Shown here: positions 25,841 through 34,558 of the stretch, in pieces | Layout of the letters: each line of letters begins with the position of its first letter | Numbering within the stretch: the first letter of the stretch is position 1 | Assembly (NCBI RefSeq): GCF_009928415.1 | Contig: NZ_JAABNN010000001.1 | Location: 395,017-459,016, forward strand | Length of the DNA stretch: 64,000 nucleotides | Source: Bacillus sp. USDA818B3_A | GTDB lineage: Bacteria; Bacillota; Bacilli; Bacillales; Cytobacillaceae | Direction: 5' to 3' | Translations under genes and position numbers: made by a program | Notes under the pieces: model-generated | What the model saw: only the letters and a program-made list of their open reading frames with translations | Told to the model about the DNA's origin: nothing | Databases searched by the model: none

Positions 25841-27775
25841 TTATTTATTTAAATTGCTTTTTACATCTCGGTTAGTATTTTGCAAGTCTTCAAGTGAAGG
25901 AAGTCCTGAAATATAGCCTACCCCACCTGTACGATCGATTCCTATCTCTTTTTCCATCGCTTGTTTTAATTCATCTTTATCAACAGCTGTAATGCTCTTG
26001 CCATCTAATTCATCACCTGGATGTTGGAAATTGCTCATAATGTAAGAGAATCCATTACGATTATCTGCTACAAATAAACCTGTTGATTCCGCTCCAGCTG
26101 GAGCAGATAAAATTCTTGTCAGTTCCTTCGTGTCTACATTATAGGCCCAGACAAAGTTGTTGGTATGCATTCCGCTATCCTCACCGATGAATAAAGTTCT
26201 TAGAGCTTCCGAATAGCTCAGATTATCTGTATTAGCAACTTTATTCACATTCGCTGTATTTCCATAAGCATCCGCAGATGGCATATCTTCACCAGCAATT
26301 AATCCAGACATACTGGCCGCAACATATTCACTATTAATCTTTTGATCTGAGGAATCTTTTTGACCATCAGTTAAATCTAATTGGTATGTAACACCTGATT
26401 TAATTTTTGGAAGTTTCATATCATCCACTGGATCGGCCGAACTTTCGACCATGCCATTACTTTGATCGGAAATCGCAATATATACTTTATTATCTTTTTC
26501 GTTTAAAGTTACACCTTCCATTTTGTTAAATTCTGATGTAGCTCCAAGTAATGCTGCATAACGTCGGGATTCTAGGAATGCTGCTGCCTTTTCCATACCA
26601 GGCTTAAGTTTTAAGTATTCTGTTTTTCCGTATGAATATTGCTTAATTGCTTTGAAGCCTTCTTTCGGAACATCAGAGGTTTCAAAAATTTCACTGAACG
26701 TAACACCACTGTCAATGATGTTTTTGACCTCTTTATCTGTCGCATGACCTAGTTTGATCCATTCAAGATTACCAGAACCGCCATTTTCAGTACCAGTTTG
26801 ATGGAATTTGGCCGCATAAAGTGTACCCGCTGAAAGGTCTTTCGCTTCATCAGCAACATACATGAACATAGTTGTATAAGAACCATCGTCACCAAAGAAC
26901 GCAGTGCGATTATCCGGCATCATCTTCATTAATTCATGTGAGAAACGGCCAATACTATAGTGCTTAGAAACAGAAGCTTCTCCATTTTTGTTCACCTTAA
27001 TTTCTGGAACGAAGCCATAGAAATATGGATTTGCCTTTGACTTGTCTCCAAAATAAAGTTTCGCAAAGCTTTCTACTTGAGTTCTTGTAGAGGAAGTTGG
27101 TAATTCAAAACTGCGTGCATCTGGCTCATACTCCTCAGAACCTAAGTGGGTATTCCATGGTGAAAGGGAACCGTTACATGGAATCCAAAGTCCATTCACT
27201 CTAGAAAAATCGATTTTCTTAACCTCTTTAGGTGTTAATTCTCCAGTCTTTTCATCTTGGTCTAATTTTGATAATGACATGGAAGCAGGTACAATTCCAT
27301 ATGCTGACTTACCGGCCGCATCGATGGTTTGATATTCGTAATGAGTAACCATGTATAGTTGTCCCTTGATTGGGTTCAATAAACTATTGGAATCAGGAGC
27401 ATCTGATACATAGTAGGTTGGTTTGCCCTCTACACTTGTATCCATGATTGGGTCACCCTTTACATCAATCGGTGTTCCTGCAGGAATTAATTCCCCTTTA
27501 TTTGAGGCAACTTTATCTTCAGATTTAAAGAGTCTCTTATAAGTAAGTGGGAAATTCTTTACTTCACCATTACTATATTTAACGTCCATAGAAGCATTTG
27601 TATAAGTCTTAACCATGTCCTCAATCTTTGTTGGTGCTGCCATCCCGTTAAACTTTACAGAATCAATGGTAACATGACCATTACCTGCAGCTGCTGCAGG
27701 TGTTAATGCTGGAATCATTAATCCTAACCCTAATGCAATTGTAGTAGCTTTTTTACTAAAACGTTTCTTTCCCAT
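25841..27775 (-). CDS. phoX: PhoX-family alkaline phosphatase
   Basis: A 644-residue PhoX (DUF839) phosphatase. Conserved segments include WIPCNGSLSPWNTHLGSEEY, GRFSHELMKMMPDNRTAFFG and DDGSYTTMFMYVADEA. In known PhoX enzymes such residues bind Ca and Fe and the phosphoester. The export signal (MGKKRFSKKATTIALGLGLM, cleavage near AAAAGNG) lacks the twin arginines common in PhoX. The start at 27775 follows AGGGGGAG. A well-formed Pho box precedes it, so phosphate starvation should induce it. Confidence 0.9.
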   Translation of the reverse strand: MGKKRFSKKATTIALGLGLMIPALTPAAAAGNGHVTIDSVKFNGMAAPTKIEDMVKTYTNASMDVKYSNGEVKNFPLTYKRLFKSEDKVASNKGELIPAGTPIDVKGDPIMDTSVEGKPTYYVSDAPDSNSLLNPIKGQLYMVTHYEYQTIDAAGKSAYGIVPASMSLSKLDQDEKTGELTPKEVKKIDFSRVNGLWIPCNGSLSPWNTHLGSEEYEPDARSFELPTSSTRTQVESFAKLYFGDKSKANPYFYGFVPEIKVNKNGEASVSKHYSIGRFSHELMKMMPDNRTAFFGDDGSYTTMFMYVADEAKDLSAGTLYAAKFHQTGTENGGSGNLEWIKLGHATDKEVKNIIDSGVTFSEIFETSDVPKEGFKAIKQYSYGKTEYLKLKPGMEKAAAFLESRRYAALLGATSEFNKMEGVTLNEKDNKVYIAISDQSNGMVESSADPVDDMKLPKIKSGVTYQLDLTDGQKDSSDQKINSEYVAASMSGLIAGEDMPSADAYGNTANVNKVANTDNLSYSEALRTLFIGEDSGMHTNNFVWAYNVDTKELTRILSAPAGAESTGLFVADNRNGFSYIMSNFQHPGDELDGKSITAVDKDELKQAMEKEIGIDRTGGVGYISGLPSLEDLQNTNRDVKSNLNK

Positions 27776-27853
27776 TGTTCTCCCCCTAGTATCTAGATAC
27801 TTTTTGATCACATATCTATTAAATAAAATAATTATTAATCTAGAGTTTTTATT

Positions 27854-27892
27854 TTGTTAAGCGTATGTAAACTTAGGTTAAATCCTTGTAAA
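27854..27892 (-). promoter_or_regulatory. Pho box upstream of phoX
   Basis: On the minus strand TTTACA, TTAACC, TTACAT and TAACAA are spaced at exactly 11 bp. This is one of the clearest PhoP-type boxes in the window. Confidence 0.82.
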
Positions 27893-27938
27893 GTTTCCTT
27901 AGAATAAATTGTAAAATAGTAAAACTAAAATTATCATT

Positions 27939-27968
27939 TAACTAGACCTCTCCTGATCGGTCTAGTTA
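27939..27968. other. Perfect 10-bp inverted repeat between phoX and the response regulator
   Basis: TAACTAGACC and GGTCTAGTTA flank a 10-base loop. It lies between divergent genes, where a terminator is not needed, and no T-run follows. It may be a regulator site or a leader hairpin. Confidence 0.55.
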
Positions 27969-28038
27969 TTTAAATTAACTTATTAGATTTAAATATTTTA
28001 TACATTGGATATTGGTACTTATGTAATGGGGGATAGTT

Positions 28039-28755
28039 ATGAGTCATAAAATACTAGTGATCGATGATGAACCATCAATAATTACTTTGCTTCAACATAA
28101 TCTAGAACAGGCAGGTTTTGAAGTAATTACGGCCATGGATGGTGAAAAGGGAAAAAGTCTAGCTGAAGCGGAGTCACCAGATTTTATTCTATTAGATTTA
28201 ATGCTCCCAAAATTAGATGGGATGGAAGTATGTAAGCAGCTTAGGCAAAAAAAGATTATGACTCCGATTATCATGCTCACTGCGAAAGCGTTGGAATTTG
28301 ATAAGATACTAGGGCTTGAATTAGGTGCTGATGATTATATGATTAAACCATTTAGTCCAAGAGAAGTAATTGCAAGAATAAAAGCGATACTTAGAAGGGC
28401 TCAACTTCCTATTGAAATTGCGAATGGTATTAAATTTGACGAACCAAAAATTGTAATTGGAGAACTAACCATCTTCCCTATGAAATTTGAAGCCTACTTT
28501 AGAAAAAATCCACTCGAATTAACTTTAAAGGAATTTGAATTGCTCGTTTATTTAGCGAAAAACCGAGGCCGCGTTCAAAGTCGTGAAAAATTGCTCAACG
28601 CTGTTTGGAAAAATGAATTTCCAAGGGATAGTAGAATTTTGGATGTGCATATATCCCATTTAAGAGAAAAAATGAATGAGGAGACGAAAAAACCCGTTTA
28701 TATTAAGACCTTTCGTGGGATTGGCTATAAATTAGAGGATCCGAGAGCATTATAA
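28039..28755 (+). CDS. PhoP-like response regulator without an adjacent kinase
   Basis: A 238-residue OmpR/PhoB-family regulator. The receiver domain (residues 4-118) has the acidic pair DD, phosphoacceptor D53 in ILLDLMLPKLDGMEVCKQL, and the switch lysine in DYMIKPFSPRE. The C-terminal winged helix (about 140-235) ends HISHLREKMNEE...FRGIGYKLE. It resembles B. subtilis PhoP along its length. No histidine kinase lies next to it. Surrounded by Pho genes, it may be a second PhoP-like protein using a PhoR encoded elsewhere, or this strain's only PhoP. Confidence 0.88.
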   Translation: MSHKILVIDDEPSIITLLQHNLEQAGFEVITAMDGEKGKSLAEAESPDFILLDLMLPKLDGMEVCKQLRQKKIMTPIIMLTAKALEFDKILGLELGADDYMIKPFSPREVIARIKAILRRAQLPIEIANGIKFDEPKIVIGELTIFPMKFEAYFRKNPLELTLKEFELLVYLAKNRGRVQSREKLLNAVWKNEFPRDSRILDVHISHLREKMNEETKKPVYIKTFRGIGYKLEDPRAL

Positions 28756-28795
28756 AGGCCGCCATCCTTATTTTTTTTAAATGGCAGCCCTAAAA
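28756..28795. terminator. Possible bidirectional terminator between the response regulator and phoU
   Basis: GGCCGCCAT pairs with ATGGCAGCC (one mismatch) around an A/T-rich loop, between two convergent genes. Neither flank has a long T-run. Confidence 0.4.
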
Positions 28796-28839
28796 TCCCA
28801 TGTTACCAAGTAAGTAAATTCCTTGCGATGGTTAATAAA

Positions 28840-29499
28840 TTACGCATTTAGATCATAACGTTGTCCTGTAACAAGGTAGATAACATGTTCTGCGATATTG
28901 GTCGAATGGTCTGCTAACCTTTCGATATACCTGCACACAAAAGCTAATTGCGTAATTTGATTCATTTGGGAGGGGTATTTTTCTATATACCCCATTAATT
29001 CTTTAATTAATGTTCCATACATCTGATCTACATTATCATCTTTTTCTGCACATTTTCTTGCAAGTTCTACATCCTCAGTTAAAAATGCATTTAATGAATC
29101 ATCTAACATGTCCAGAGCAAGGTCCATCATCTTTGGGATGTCGACAATTTTTTTGATATGTTTTTCTTGGCCAATGTGTAAGGTTGCTTTTGCTATGTTA
29201 ACAGCGTTATCAGCGATACGTTCTACCTCAGAAGATATTTTTAAAGCCACTATGATTTTTCTTAAGTCACCTGCCACCGGCGACTCCTTCGCAATTAAAA
29301 TTATGGCTTTGTTGTTTATTTCGTGTTCAAGATCATCAATAATGGAATCATTTTTTATTATCTGATTGGCTTTTTCAATATCTTGATTAATCAGTGTGTT
29401 AATACTTTCTTTAATAGCACTTTCTGATTTTCGAGCCATGTCAACAAGCATATCTTTGAGTTGTTTTAAGTTAGTATCAAAATTCAGTCTTGTATTCAT
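28840..29499 (-). CDS. phoU: Phosphate transport regulator PhoU
   Basis: A 219-residue all-helical PhoU with two repeats. The metal-binding type sequences are EVERIADNAVNIAKATL and YIERLADHSTNIAEHVIYLV. It links the Pst transporter with Pho signalling and limits phosphate uptake. The start at 29499 follows GGGGGG by 7 bases; an ATG two codons earlier overlaps it. It is the last gene of the pst operon, 14 bases after the second pstB. Confidence 0.92.
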   Translation of the reverse strand: MNTRLNFDTNLKQLKDMLVDMARKSESAIKESINTLINQDIEKANQIIKNDSIIDDLEHEINNKAIILIAKESPVAGDLRKIIVALKISSEVERIADNAVNIAKATLHIGQEKHIKKIVDIPKMMDLALDMLDDSLNAFLTEDVELARKCAEKDDNVDQMYGTLIKELMGYIEKYPSQMNQITQLAFVCRYIERLADHSTNIAEHVIYLVTGQRYDLNA

Positions 29500-29513
29500 T
29501 TTCATCCCCCCTG

Positions 29514-30287
29514 TTATCCAAATCTTCCTGTAATGTATCCTTCCGTTCGTTCATCCCGCGGGTTGGAGAATATCTTTGAAGTATCATCCCTTTCAATTAA
29601 TTCCCCCATTAAAAAGAATGCGGTTTTGTCTGATACCCTTGAGGCTTGCTGCATATTATGTGTAACAATGACAATCGTATATTTTTCTTTCAACTCTAGA
29701 ATTAAATGTTCAATTTTTAAAGTTGAAATCGGGTCAAGCGCGGATGTCGGCTCGTCCATCAGTAAGACGTCCGGTTTGGTCGCAAGTGCCCTCGCAATGC
29801 ACAATCTTTGCTGCTGTCCTCCGGAAAGGCCCAGGGCAGGCGCATCTAGACGGTCCTTTACTTCATCCCAAAGGGCTACGTCCATTAAGGATTTAGTTAC
29901 TATTTCCTCAAGATGCGTTCTTTTTTTCATTCCATGGATTCTGGGGCCATAAGCTACATTGTCAAAGATAGATTGGGGAAACGGATTTCCTTTCTGAAAA
30001 ACCATCCCAACATTTTTTCGCAATTCCACCAAATCCATTTTGTCATTTAAAATATTTTGACCGTTATAATTGATTTCACCCGTCATCCGCACATTTGGAA
30101 CATAATTAATCATCAAATTCAACGTCTTAATGAAGGTCGACTTCCCACAACCAGAAGGCCCGATGATTGCGGTCACTTCTTTTTTGTTGATTGGAAAGTT
30201 AATACCCTTTAATGCATGATGTTCTCCGTACCATAAATTTAAATCATTTATTTGAAAGACCTGTCTATGTAAAGCTATGTTAGACAT
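29514..30287 (-). CDS. pstB: Phosphate ABC transporter ATPase PstB (second copy)
   Basis: A 257-residue PstB with Walker [11 protein letters not shown], signature [16 protein letters not shown], Walker [15 protein letters not shown] and the PstB-type end [12 protein letters not shown]. It energises phosphate import through PstC and PstA. It follows the first pstB by 11 bases. Paired pstB genes are also present in the B. subtilis pst operon. Confidence 0.93.
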   Translation of the reverse strand: MSNIALHRQVFQINDLNLWYGEHHALKGINFPINKKEVTAIIGPSGCGKSTFIKTLNLMINYVPNVRMTGEINYNGQNILNDKMDLVELRKNVGMVFQKGNPFPQSIFDNVAYGPRIHGMKKRTHLEEIVTKSLMDVALWDEVKDRLDAPALGLSGGQQQRLCIARALATKPDVLLMDEPTSALDPISTLKIEHLILELKEKYTIVIVTHNMQQASRVSDKTAFFLMGELIERDDTSKIFSNPRDERTEGYITGRFG

Positions 30288-30298
30288 ATTGCACCCCC

Positions 30299-31120
30299 TT
30301 AGCCGAACCTGCCTGAAATATATTCTTCCGTCTTTTTCACTGAAGGATTGGTAAATATTTTTTCCGTCTGGTCATATTCAATCAAATCCCCGCTTAAAAA
30401 GAAGGCCGTTTTATCGGAAATACGTGATGCCTGCTGCATATTATGGGTCACGATAATAATAGAATAATCCTTTTTTAATTCAACGATTAAGTCCTCGACC
30501 TTTGCATTAGAGATAGGATCTAGTGCCGAAGAGGGCTCATCCAAAAGCATAACGGTGGGTTTCATCGCAATTGTCCTAGCAATGCATAAACGTTGCTGCT
30601 GCCCGCCTGAAAGGGATAATGCTGATTTGTTTAATCGATCCTTTACTTCTTCCCATAATGCAGCTTTTTGCAAGCTTTCCTCAACAATTTTATCCAGTTC
30701 GCTTTTCTTTCGAATTCCGGCAAACTTTAATGCATGGGTTATATTTTCATAAATGGATTTTGGAAAAGGATTAGGTTTCTGAAACACCATGCCAATCTCT
30801 TTTCTTAAAGAGACGACATTGATTTGGTCAGATAAAATATTTAAATCTTCATAAATAATCTCCCCTTCTGCTCTAGCTCCGGGAATAAGATCATTCATCC
30901 GATTAATACTCCGTAAAAATGTTGACTTCCCACAACCTGATGGACCGATTAACGCTGTAACTGAATTTGTTTCAATGTCCATTGAAATTCCATTTACAGC
31001 CCGTTTTTCACCATAAAAGATTTCTAGGTTATTTACATTTAGTATATGGTTTCTCTCTTGCGTCTTATCTGTTTGAACCTTTTTCGATTCAACCGGTCTT
31101 GGATTCGTTACTGTTACCAT
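30299..31120 (-). CDS. pstB: Phosphate ABC transporter ATPase PstB (first copy)
   Basis: A 273-residue PstB with a 25-residue polar N-terminal extension. Walker A is [10 protein letters not shown], the signature [14 protein letters not shown] and Walker [15 protein letters not shown]; it ends [12 protein letters not shown]. It lies 16 bases after pstA. The two ATPases differ enough that they may form a heterodimer or act under different conditions. Confidence 0.93.
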   Translation of the reverse strand: MVTVTNPRPVESKKVQTDKTQERNHILNVNNLEIFYGEKRAVNGISMDIETNSVTALIGPSGCGKSTFLRSINRMNDLIPGARAEGEIIYEDLNILSDQINVVSLRKEIGMVFQKPNPFPKSIYENITHALKFAGIRKKSELDKIVEESLQKAALWEEVKDRLNKSALSLSGGQQQRLCIARTIAMKPTVMLLDEPSSALDPISNAKVEDLIVELKKDYSIIIVTHNMQQASRISDKTAFFLSGDLIEYDQTEKIFTNPSVKKTEEYISGRFG

Positions 31121-31136
31121 GTTAATTCACCTGCTT

Positions 31137-32024
31137 TTATTTAGTTGCTGTGATTTTCCTATGGATTATACTTCCTATCCATCTCGCCAATAAGTTAAAA
31201 ATTAATACAGATATAACTAAAACGGCGGCTGAACCACTTGAAACTTCTTCGACATCCGGAATTAAGCCTTGTGTATTCACAGACCAAATATGGACAGCCA
31301 GAGTCTCCGCAGGACGAAAAATATTTAATGGTGAAGTTTGTGAAAATGGATTCCAGTTTGCATAATTTAGGCGCGGCGTAGACAAACCCGCTGTAAATAG
31401 TAAGGCAGCTGCTTCACCAAAAACACGGCCTGCCGCAAGGATAATACCAGTTAAAATAGTCGGAAATGCACTTGGTAATATAACCGTTTTAATCGTGTGC
31501 CAATGGGTGATCCCTAAGGCCAGACTTGCCTCTTTTAACTCTCTAGGAACCGAACGGATGGCATCTTCACTAACACGGACAATGACAGGCAAATTAAATA
31601 CAGTTAATGCTAATGCTCCCCCCAAAATGGAATAGCCCCATCCTGTTAAATTAACAAACATTAATAAACCAAACATTCCAATGACAATCGAAGGAAGCGA
31701 TGCTAAAACTTCTACACATGAACGAATAGTATTGGTTACTTTACCCGGTTTAGCGTACTCGGCCATATATATTCCGCCCCCTAAACCGAGCGGCACGGCA
31801 ATCAACATCGTAATAAACAGCACATAGAAGGAATTAAATAATTGATCCCTAATTCCCCCGCCTGCCATCACATTGCTTGACGGTTTTGTTATGAAACCAA
31901 GCGATATGTTTTTTAACCCATTAACTAAAATATAGTAAAATAAACCAACTAATACCAAAATGATAATAAGTGCTATTAAATAGAAGATCCCAGACGCAAT
32001 ACGGTCAGCCGTTTTAGTATTCAT
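31137..32024 (-). CDS. pstA: Phosphate ABC transporter permease PstA
   Basis: A 295-residue membrane protein with about six hydrophobic segments and the binding-protein-dependent loop ELKEASLALGITHWHTIKTV. The start ATG at 32024 overlaps the pstC stop as TAATG and follows AAGGAGG by 8 bases, so translation is probably coupled. A longer in-frame start lies inside pstC and is unlikely. It forms the phosphate channel with PstC. Confidence 0.93.
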   Translation of the reverse strand: MNTKTADRIASGIFYLIALIIILVLVGLFYYILVNGLKNISLGFITKPSSNVMAGGGIRDQLFNSFYVLFITMLIAVPLGLGGGIYMAEYAKPGKVTNTIRSCVEVLASLPSIVIGMFGLLMFVNLTGWGYSILGGALALTVFNLPVIVRVSEDAIRSVPRELKEASLALGITHWHTIKTVILPSAFPTILTGIILAAGRVFGEAAALLFTAGLSTPRLNYANWNPFSQTSPLNIFRPAETLAVHIWSVNTQGLIPDVEEVSSGSAAVLVISVLIFNLLARWIGSIIHRKITATK

Positions 32025-32944
32025 TACACCTTCCTCCTTGAAGATAGGTAACGTATGAGCAGGATAAACGCGAAGGACATGATTAATAAAATTAATCCCA
32101 TTGACCACAACGTATTATTTTCTACACTTCCATATGTAGTATGACCCATGTTTAATGTAATGATAGTTGTCAAAGTTGCCGAAGCATCTAGTAAGCTTGA
32201 TGGGAGGTCCCTAACATTACCAATTACCATCTGAACAGCTAAAGCCTCTCCAAATGCTCTCGCCATTCCCAGAACAATCGCTGTGAGAAGGGTCGGCAAT
32301 GCTGCTGGAATCAATACTTTACGGATGGTTTGCCATCTGGTTGCACCAAGAGCATAAGACCCTTCCCTAAGAGTTTTCGGTATAGAACTCATCGCATCCG
32401 TTGCAATCGTTGTTACTGTTGGCAATATCATAATAGACAGTACAATCATACCTGATAGCAAACTAAACCCAAGACCTCCGACATTCTCTCTGATAAAGGG
32501 AACAAGAATGGAAAGTCCAATGAAACCATAAACAACCGAGGGGATTCCCACTAATAGCTCAATGACTGGCTGTAAAATTTTCCGTCCCCAGGATGGTGCA
32601 ATTTCGGTCATAAAAATAGCTCCTCCTATTCCTAACGGTGCTGCTATCAAGGCAGAGAGAAAGGTAACCGCAAATGATCCGAATATGAACGGTAATGTTC
32701 CATATTGAGGATTAGCGTGATTAGTAGGATTCCAATTTTTACTTGTAATGAACTCAACAAGGTTAACATTGTTTTTAATAAAGGATTGAAGTCCTTTTGT
32801 ACATAAAAAGATTGTGATGGCAATCGTAGCTGAAATCATGATAGCAGCACATAAGATAACAAGGACTCTCCCCCTGAACTCTCCACCCATCCGATCTTTA
32901 CTTGACTTTAATAATCGCTCTCTTGCAGGAGCTAGTTTTTCCAT
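32024..32944 (-). CDS. pstC: Phosphate ABC transporter permease PstC
   Basis: A 306-residue membrane permease with the EAA-loop segment TLREGSYALGATRWQTIRKV and several hydrophobic helices. I chose ATG 32944 (MEKLAPARER), with AAGGGG upstream at a rather long distance of about 13 bases. The frame is open further upstream without a better site. It follows pstS across a strong hairpin. Confidence 0.92.
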   Translation of the reverse strand: MEKLAPARERLLKSSKDRMGGEFRGRVLVILCAAIMISATIAITIFLCTKGLQSFIKNNVNLVEFITSKNWNPTNHANPQYGTLPFIFGSFAVTFLSALIAAPLGIGGAIFMTEIAPSWGRKILQPVIELLVGIPSVVYGFIGLSILVPFIRENVGGLGFSLLSGMIVLSIMILPTVTTIATDAMSSIPKTLREGSYALGATRWQTIRKVLIPAALPTLLTAIVLGMARAFGEALAVQMVIGNVRDLPSSLLDASATLTTIITLNMGHTTYGSVENNTLWSMGLILLIMSFAFILLIRYLSSRRKV

Positions 32945-32974
32945 ATGTAACCAATCACCCCTTATTAAGTCATA

Positions 32975-33005
32975 AGGGTAAATGTGTACACCACACATTT
33001 ACCCT
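32975..33005 (-). other. pstS-pstC intercistronic hairpin
   Basis: AGGGTAAATGTG pairs perfectly with CACATTTACCCT over a 7-base loop, with little T-run after it. A stem-loop at the same place in B. subtilis pst gives more pstS mRNA than mRNA for the downstream genes. The same effect is likely here. Confidence 0.75.
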
Positions 33006-33030
33006 CTTCTTTCCAAACCTACACAGCTCA

Positions 33031-33939
33031 TTATTTATTTGTTTGATTCCCTTTTGCATCACGTTCTACTTTCATTTCTGTGACAGGTAAATACCCTTGA
33101 GCTGATAATAAGTTGTTTTGAACATCGTCTGACATTAAATAATCTAAAAATTCTTTTGTCGCTCCACTTGGTTCTCCCTTTGTATAGGAATGCTGGTAGG
33201 CCCAAATTGGGAATTTTCCGGATTGGACATTTTCCGCTGTTGGCTCCACCCCATCGATAGATAGCGGGGTAACTTTATCATCCGTAAAATAAGAGAAGGC
33301 TAAATAACCCACTGCACCTTCGGTTTCATTAATGATTTTCTTAACTGTATTAGAAGAATCTTCTGTAATTCCTTCCGCTGGGGTTGCTCCATCAAGACCG
33401 AATTTATTAAATACTGCACGAGTCCCTGAAGCATCAGGACGATTCACTAAGGTAATTTTCTGATCTTTACCACCAATTTCTTTCCAGTTTGTAATCTTAC
33501 CAGTAAAGACTTTAATCAAATTATCCTTTGAAATATCTTTAATGCCGACATTTGGGTTCACTGCCGCAGTGATTCCTACTACCGCTACTTTATGGTCGAC
33601 TAATTGCTCAGCCGGAATACCTTCTTTTTCTTCTGCAAAGACATCCGAGTTTCCGATTTGGACAGATCCTTCAGCAACTTGTGATAACCCAGTACCGGAA
33701 CCTCCGGCATTGACTTGGATATCCACATTTGGATTGTTAGCCATAAATTCCTCCGCCGCCGCAGCTACAAGAGGCTGCATAGCAGTTGAGCCGGAAACAA
33801 CAATGGATCCGGACACTTCTTTCCCACCTTGATCGGCAGTATCATTTGTTTCATTTTTATCCCCGCCGCCACAAGCAGCAACAAACATCATTAATGTTAC
33901 AATTGACAACAATAGGCTGAATTTTTTTAAACTTTCCAT
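33031..33939 (-). CDS. pstS: Phosphate-binding lipoprotein PstS (operon copy)
   Basis: A 302-residue lipoprotein with signal peptide and lipobox (LMMFVAACGGG). The mature part is a near copy of the solitary PstS at 16621, including GSTAMQPLVAAAAEEFM, NAGGSGTGLSQVAEG and NRPDASGTRAVF. The ATG at 33939 follows a GGAGGAGTTGGAAA site. First gene of pstS-pstC-pstA-pstB-pstB-phoU. A weaker Pho box lies upstream. Confidence 0.94.
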   Translation of the reverse strand: MESLKKFSLLLSIVTLMMFVAACGGGDKNETNDTADQGGKEVSGSIVVSGSTAMQPLVAAAAEEFMANNPNVDIQVNAGGSGTGLSQVAEGSVQIGNSDVFAEEKEGIPAEQLVDHKVAVVGITAAVNPNVGIKDISKDNLIKVFTGKITNWKEIGGKDQKITLVNRPDASGTRAVFNKFGLDGATPAEGITEDSSNTVKKIINETEGAVGYLAFSYFTDDKVTPLSIDGVEPTAENVQSGKFPIWAYQHSYTKGEPSGATKEFLDYLMSDDVQNNLLSAQGYLPVTEMKVERDAKGNQTNK

Positions 33940-33981
33940 TTTCCAACTCCTCCAGGTGTTTTTCCTACTTACATTTTCATC

Positions 33982-34020
33982 AAGAACTTTGAAAAGTTAG
34001 CTTGTAGAATTCGGTGTAAG
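33982..34020 (-). promoter_or_regulatory. Pho box upstream of the pst operon
   Basis: On the minus strand CTTACA, TTCTAC, AACTTT and GTTCTT repeat at an exact 11-bp period. The first two fit the PhoP pattern and the last two are degenerate. The position matches other pst promoters. Confidence 0.6.
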
Positions 34021-34217
34021 GTTTATAGTATTTAGTTTTATTTAAGGAAAGAAAAAATTTTTTCTTTTTTTATCATGCCTATCTTAAAATTATTTATTAA
34101 CGTCTTTATATAAATTTCTATATTCGATGAGGATAGAAAATTGAAATGTATGTATTTTCTACAAAAATAAAATAGTAATAAAGGATAGATAATGAAATTA
34201 AAAAGCGAGGGATCCCT

Positions 34218-34433
34218 TTGAGAAGTAATGAACAAAGTAAGAAAGCAGCCGAGGAAGCCAATCATTCCCTTGGAGAGAAATTTAAGGACTTTGATACTAG
34301 AGCTACATCGGAAGTACGCTCCCAGTCTGAAAGTGCGAATCAGCAAATCCAAGAACAATTTTACGGGGAAGATGAAACAAATAATCTTCTACCTTTTCAT
34401 GTGGATATCAACAATCCTCCAATAAAAAAATAA
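34218..34433 (+). CDS. Unknown 71-residue hydrophilic protein
   Basis: A small, charged protein (SNEQSKKAAEEANHSLGEKF, SESANQQIQEQFYGEDE) with a probable N-terminal amphipathic helix. It starts at TTG 34218, 6 bases after GAGGG. A shifted open frame from 34228 lacks a ribosome site and is rejected. No family recognised. It lies between the pst operon and an AraC gene. Confidence 0.5.
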   Translation: MRSNEQSKKAAEEANHSLGEKFKDFDTRATSEVRSQSESANQQIQEQFYGEDETNNLLPFHVDINNPPIKK

Positions 34434-34471
34434 TAATCAGGAGGAACTTTCCATCTTTTTTAAAAGCTGGA

Positions 34472-34550
34472 CATCTCATCGCTCTAAAGCCAAAGTATAT
34501 TTTTGTAATTTTTGCATATAGATTAGCAATCTATGGTAAGGGATGAGATG
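34472..34550. promoter_or_regulatory. Nested inverted repeats upstream of the AraC gene
   Basis: CATCTCATC (34472-34480) and GATGAGATG (34542-34550) are perfect arms. Between them lies the palindrome ATAGATT-AGC-AATCTAT (34518-34534). The outer right arm overlaps the likely ribosome-site region of the AraC gene. Confidence 0.5.
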
Positions 34551-34558
34551 CTATATCT

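Noticed and set aside
34038..34358. Minus-strand open frame antisense to the 71-residue gene
   Set aside because: No ribosome site and a composition typical of an antisense shadow. The plus-strand frame with GAGGG before TTG is preferred.
34228..34425. Second plus-strand frame over the 71-residue gene
   Set aside because: It starts inside the other gene and lacks a ribosome site.
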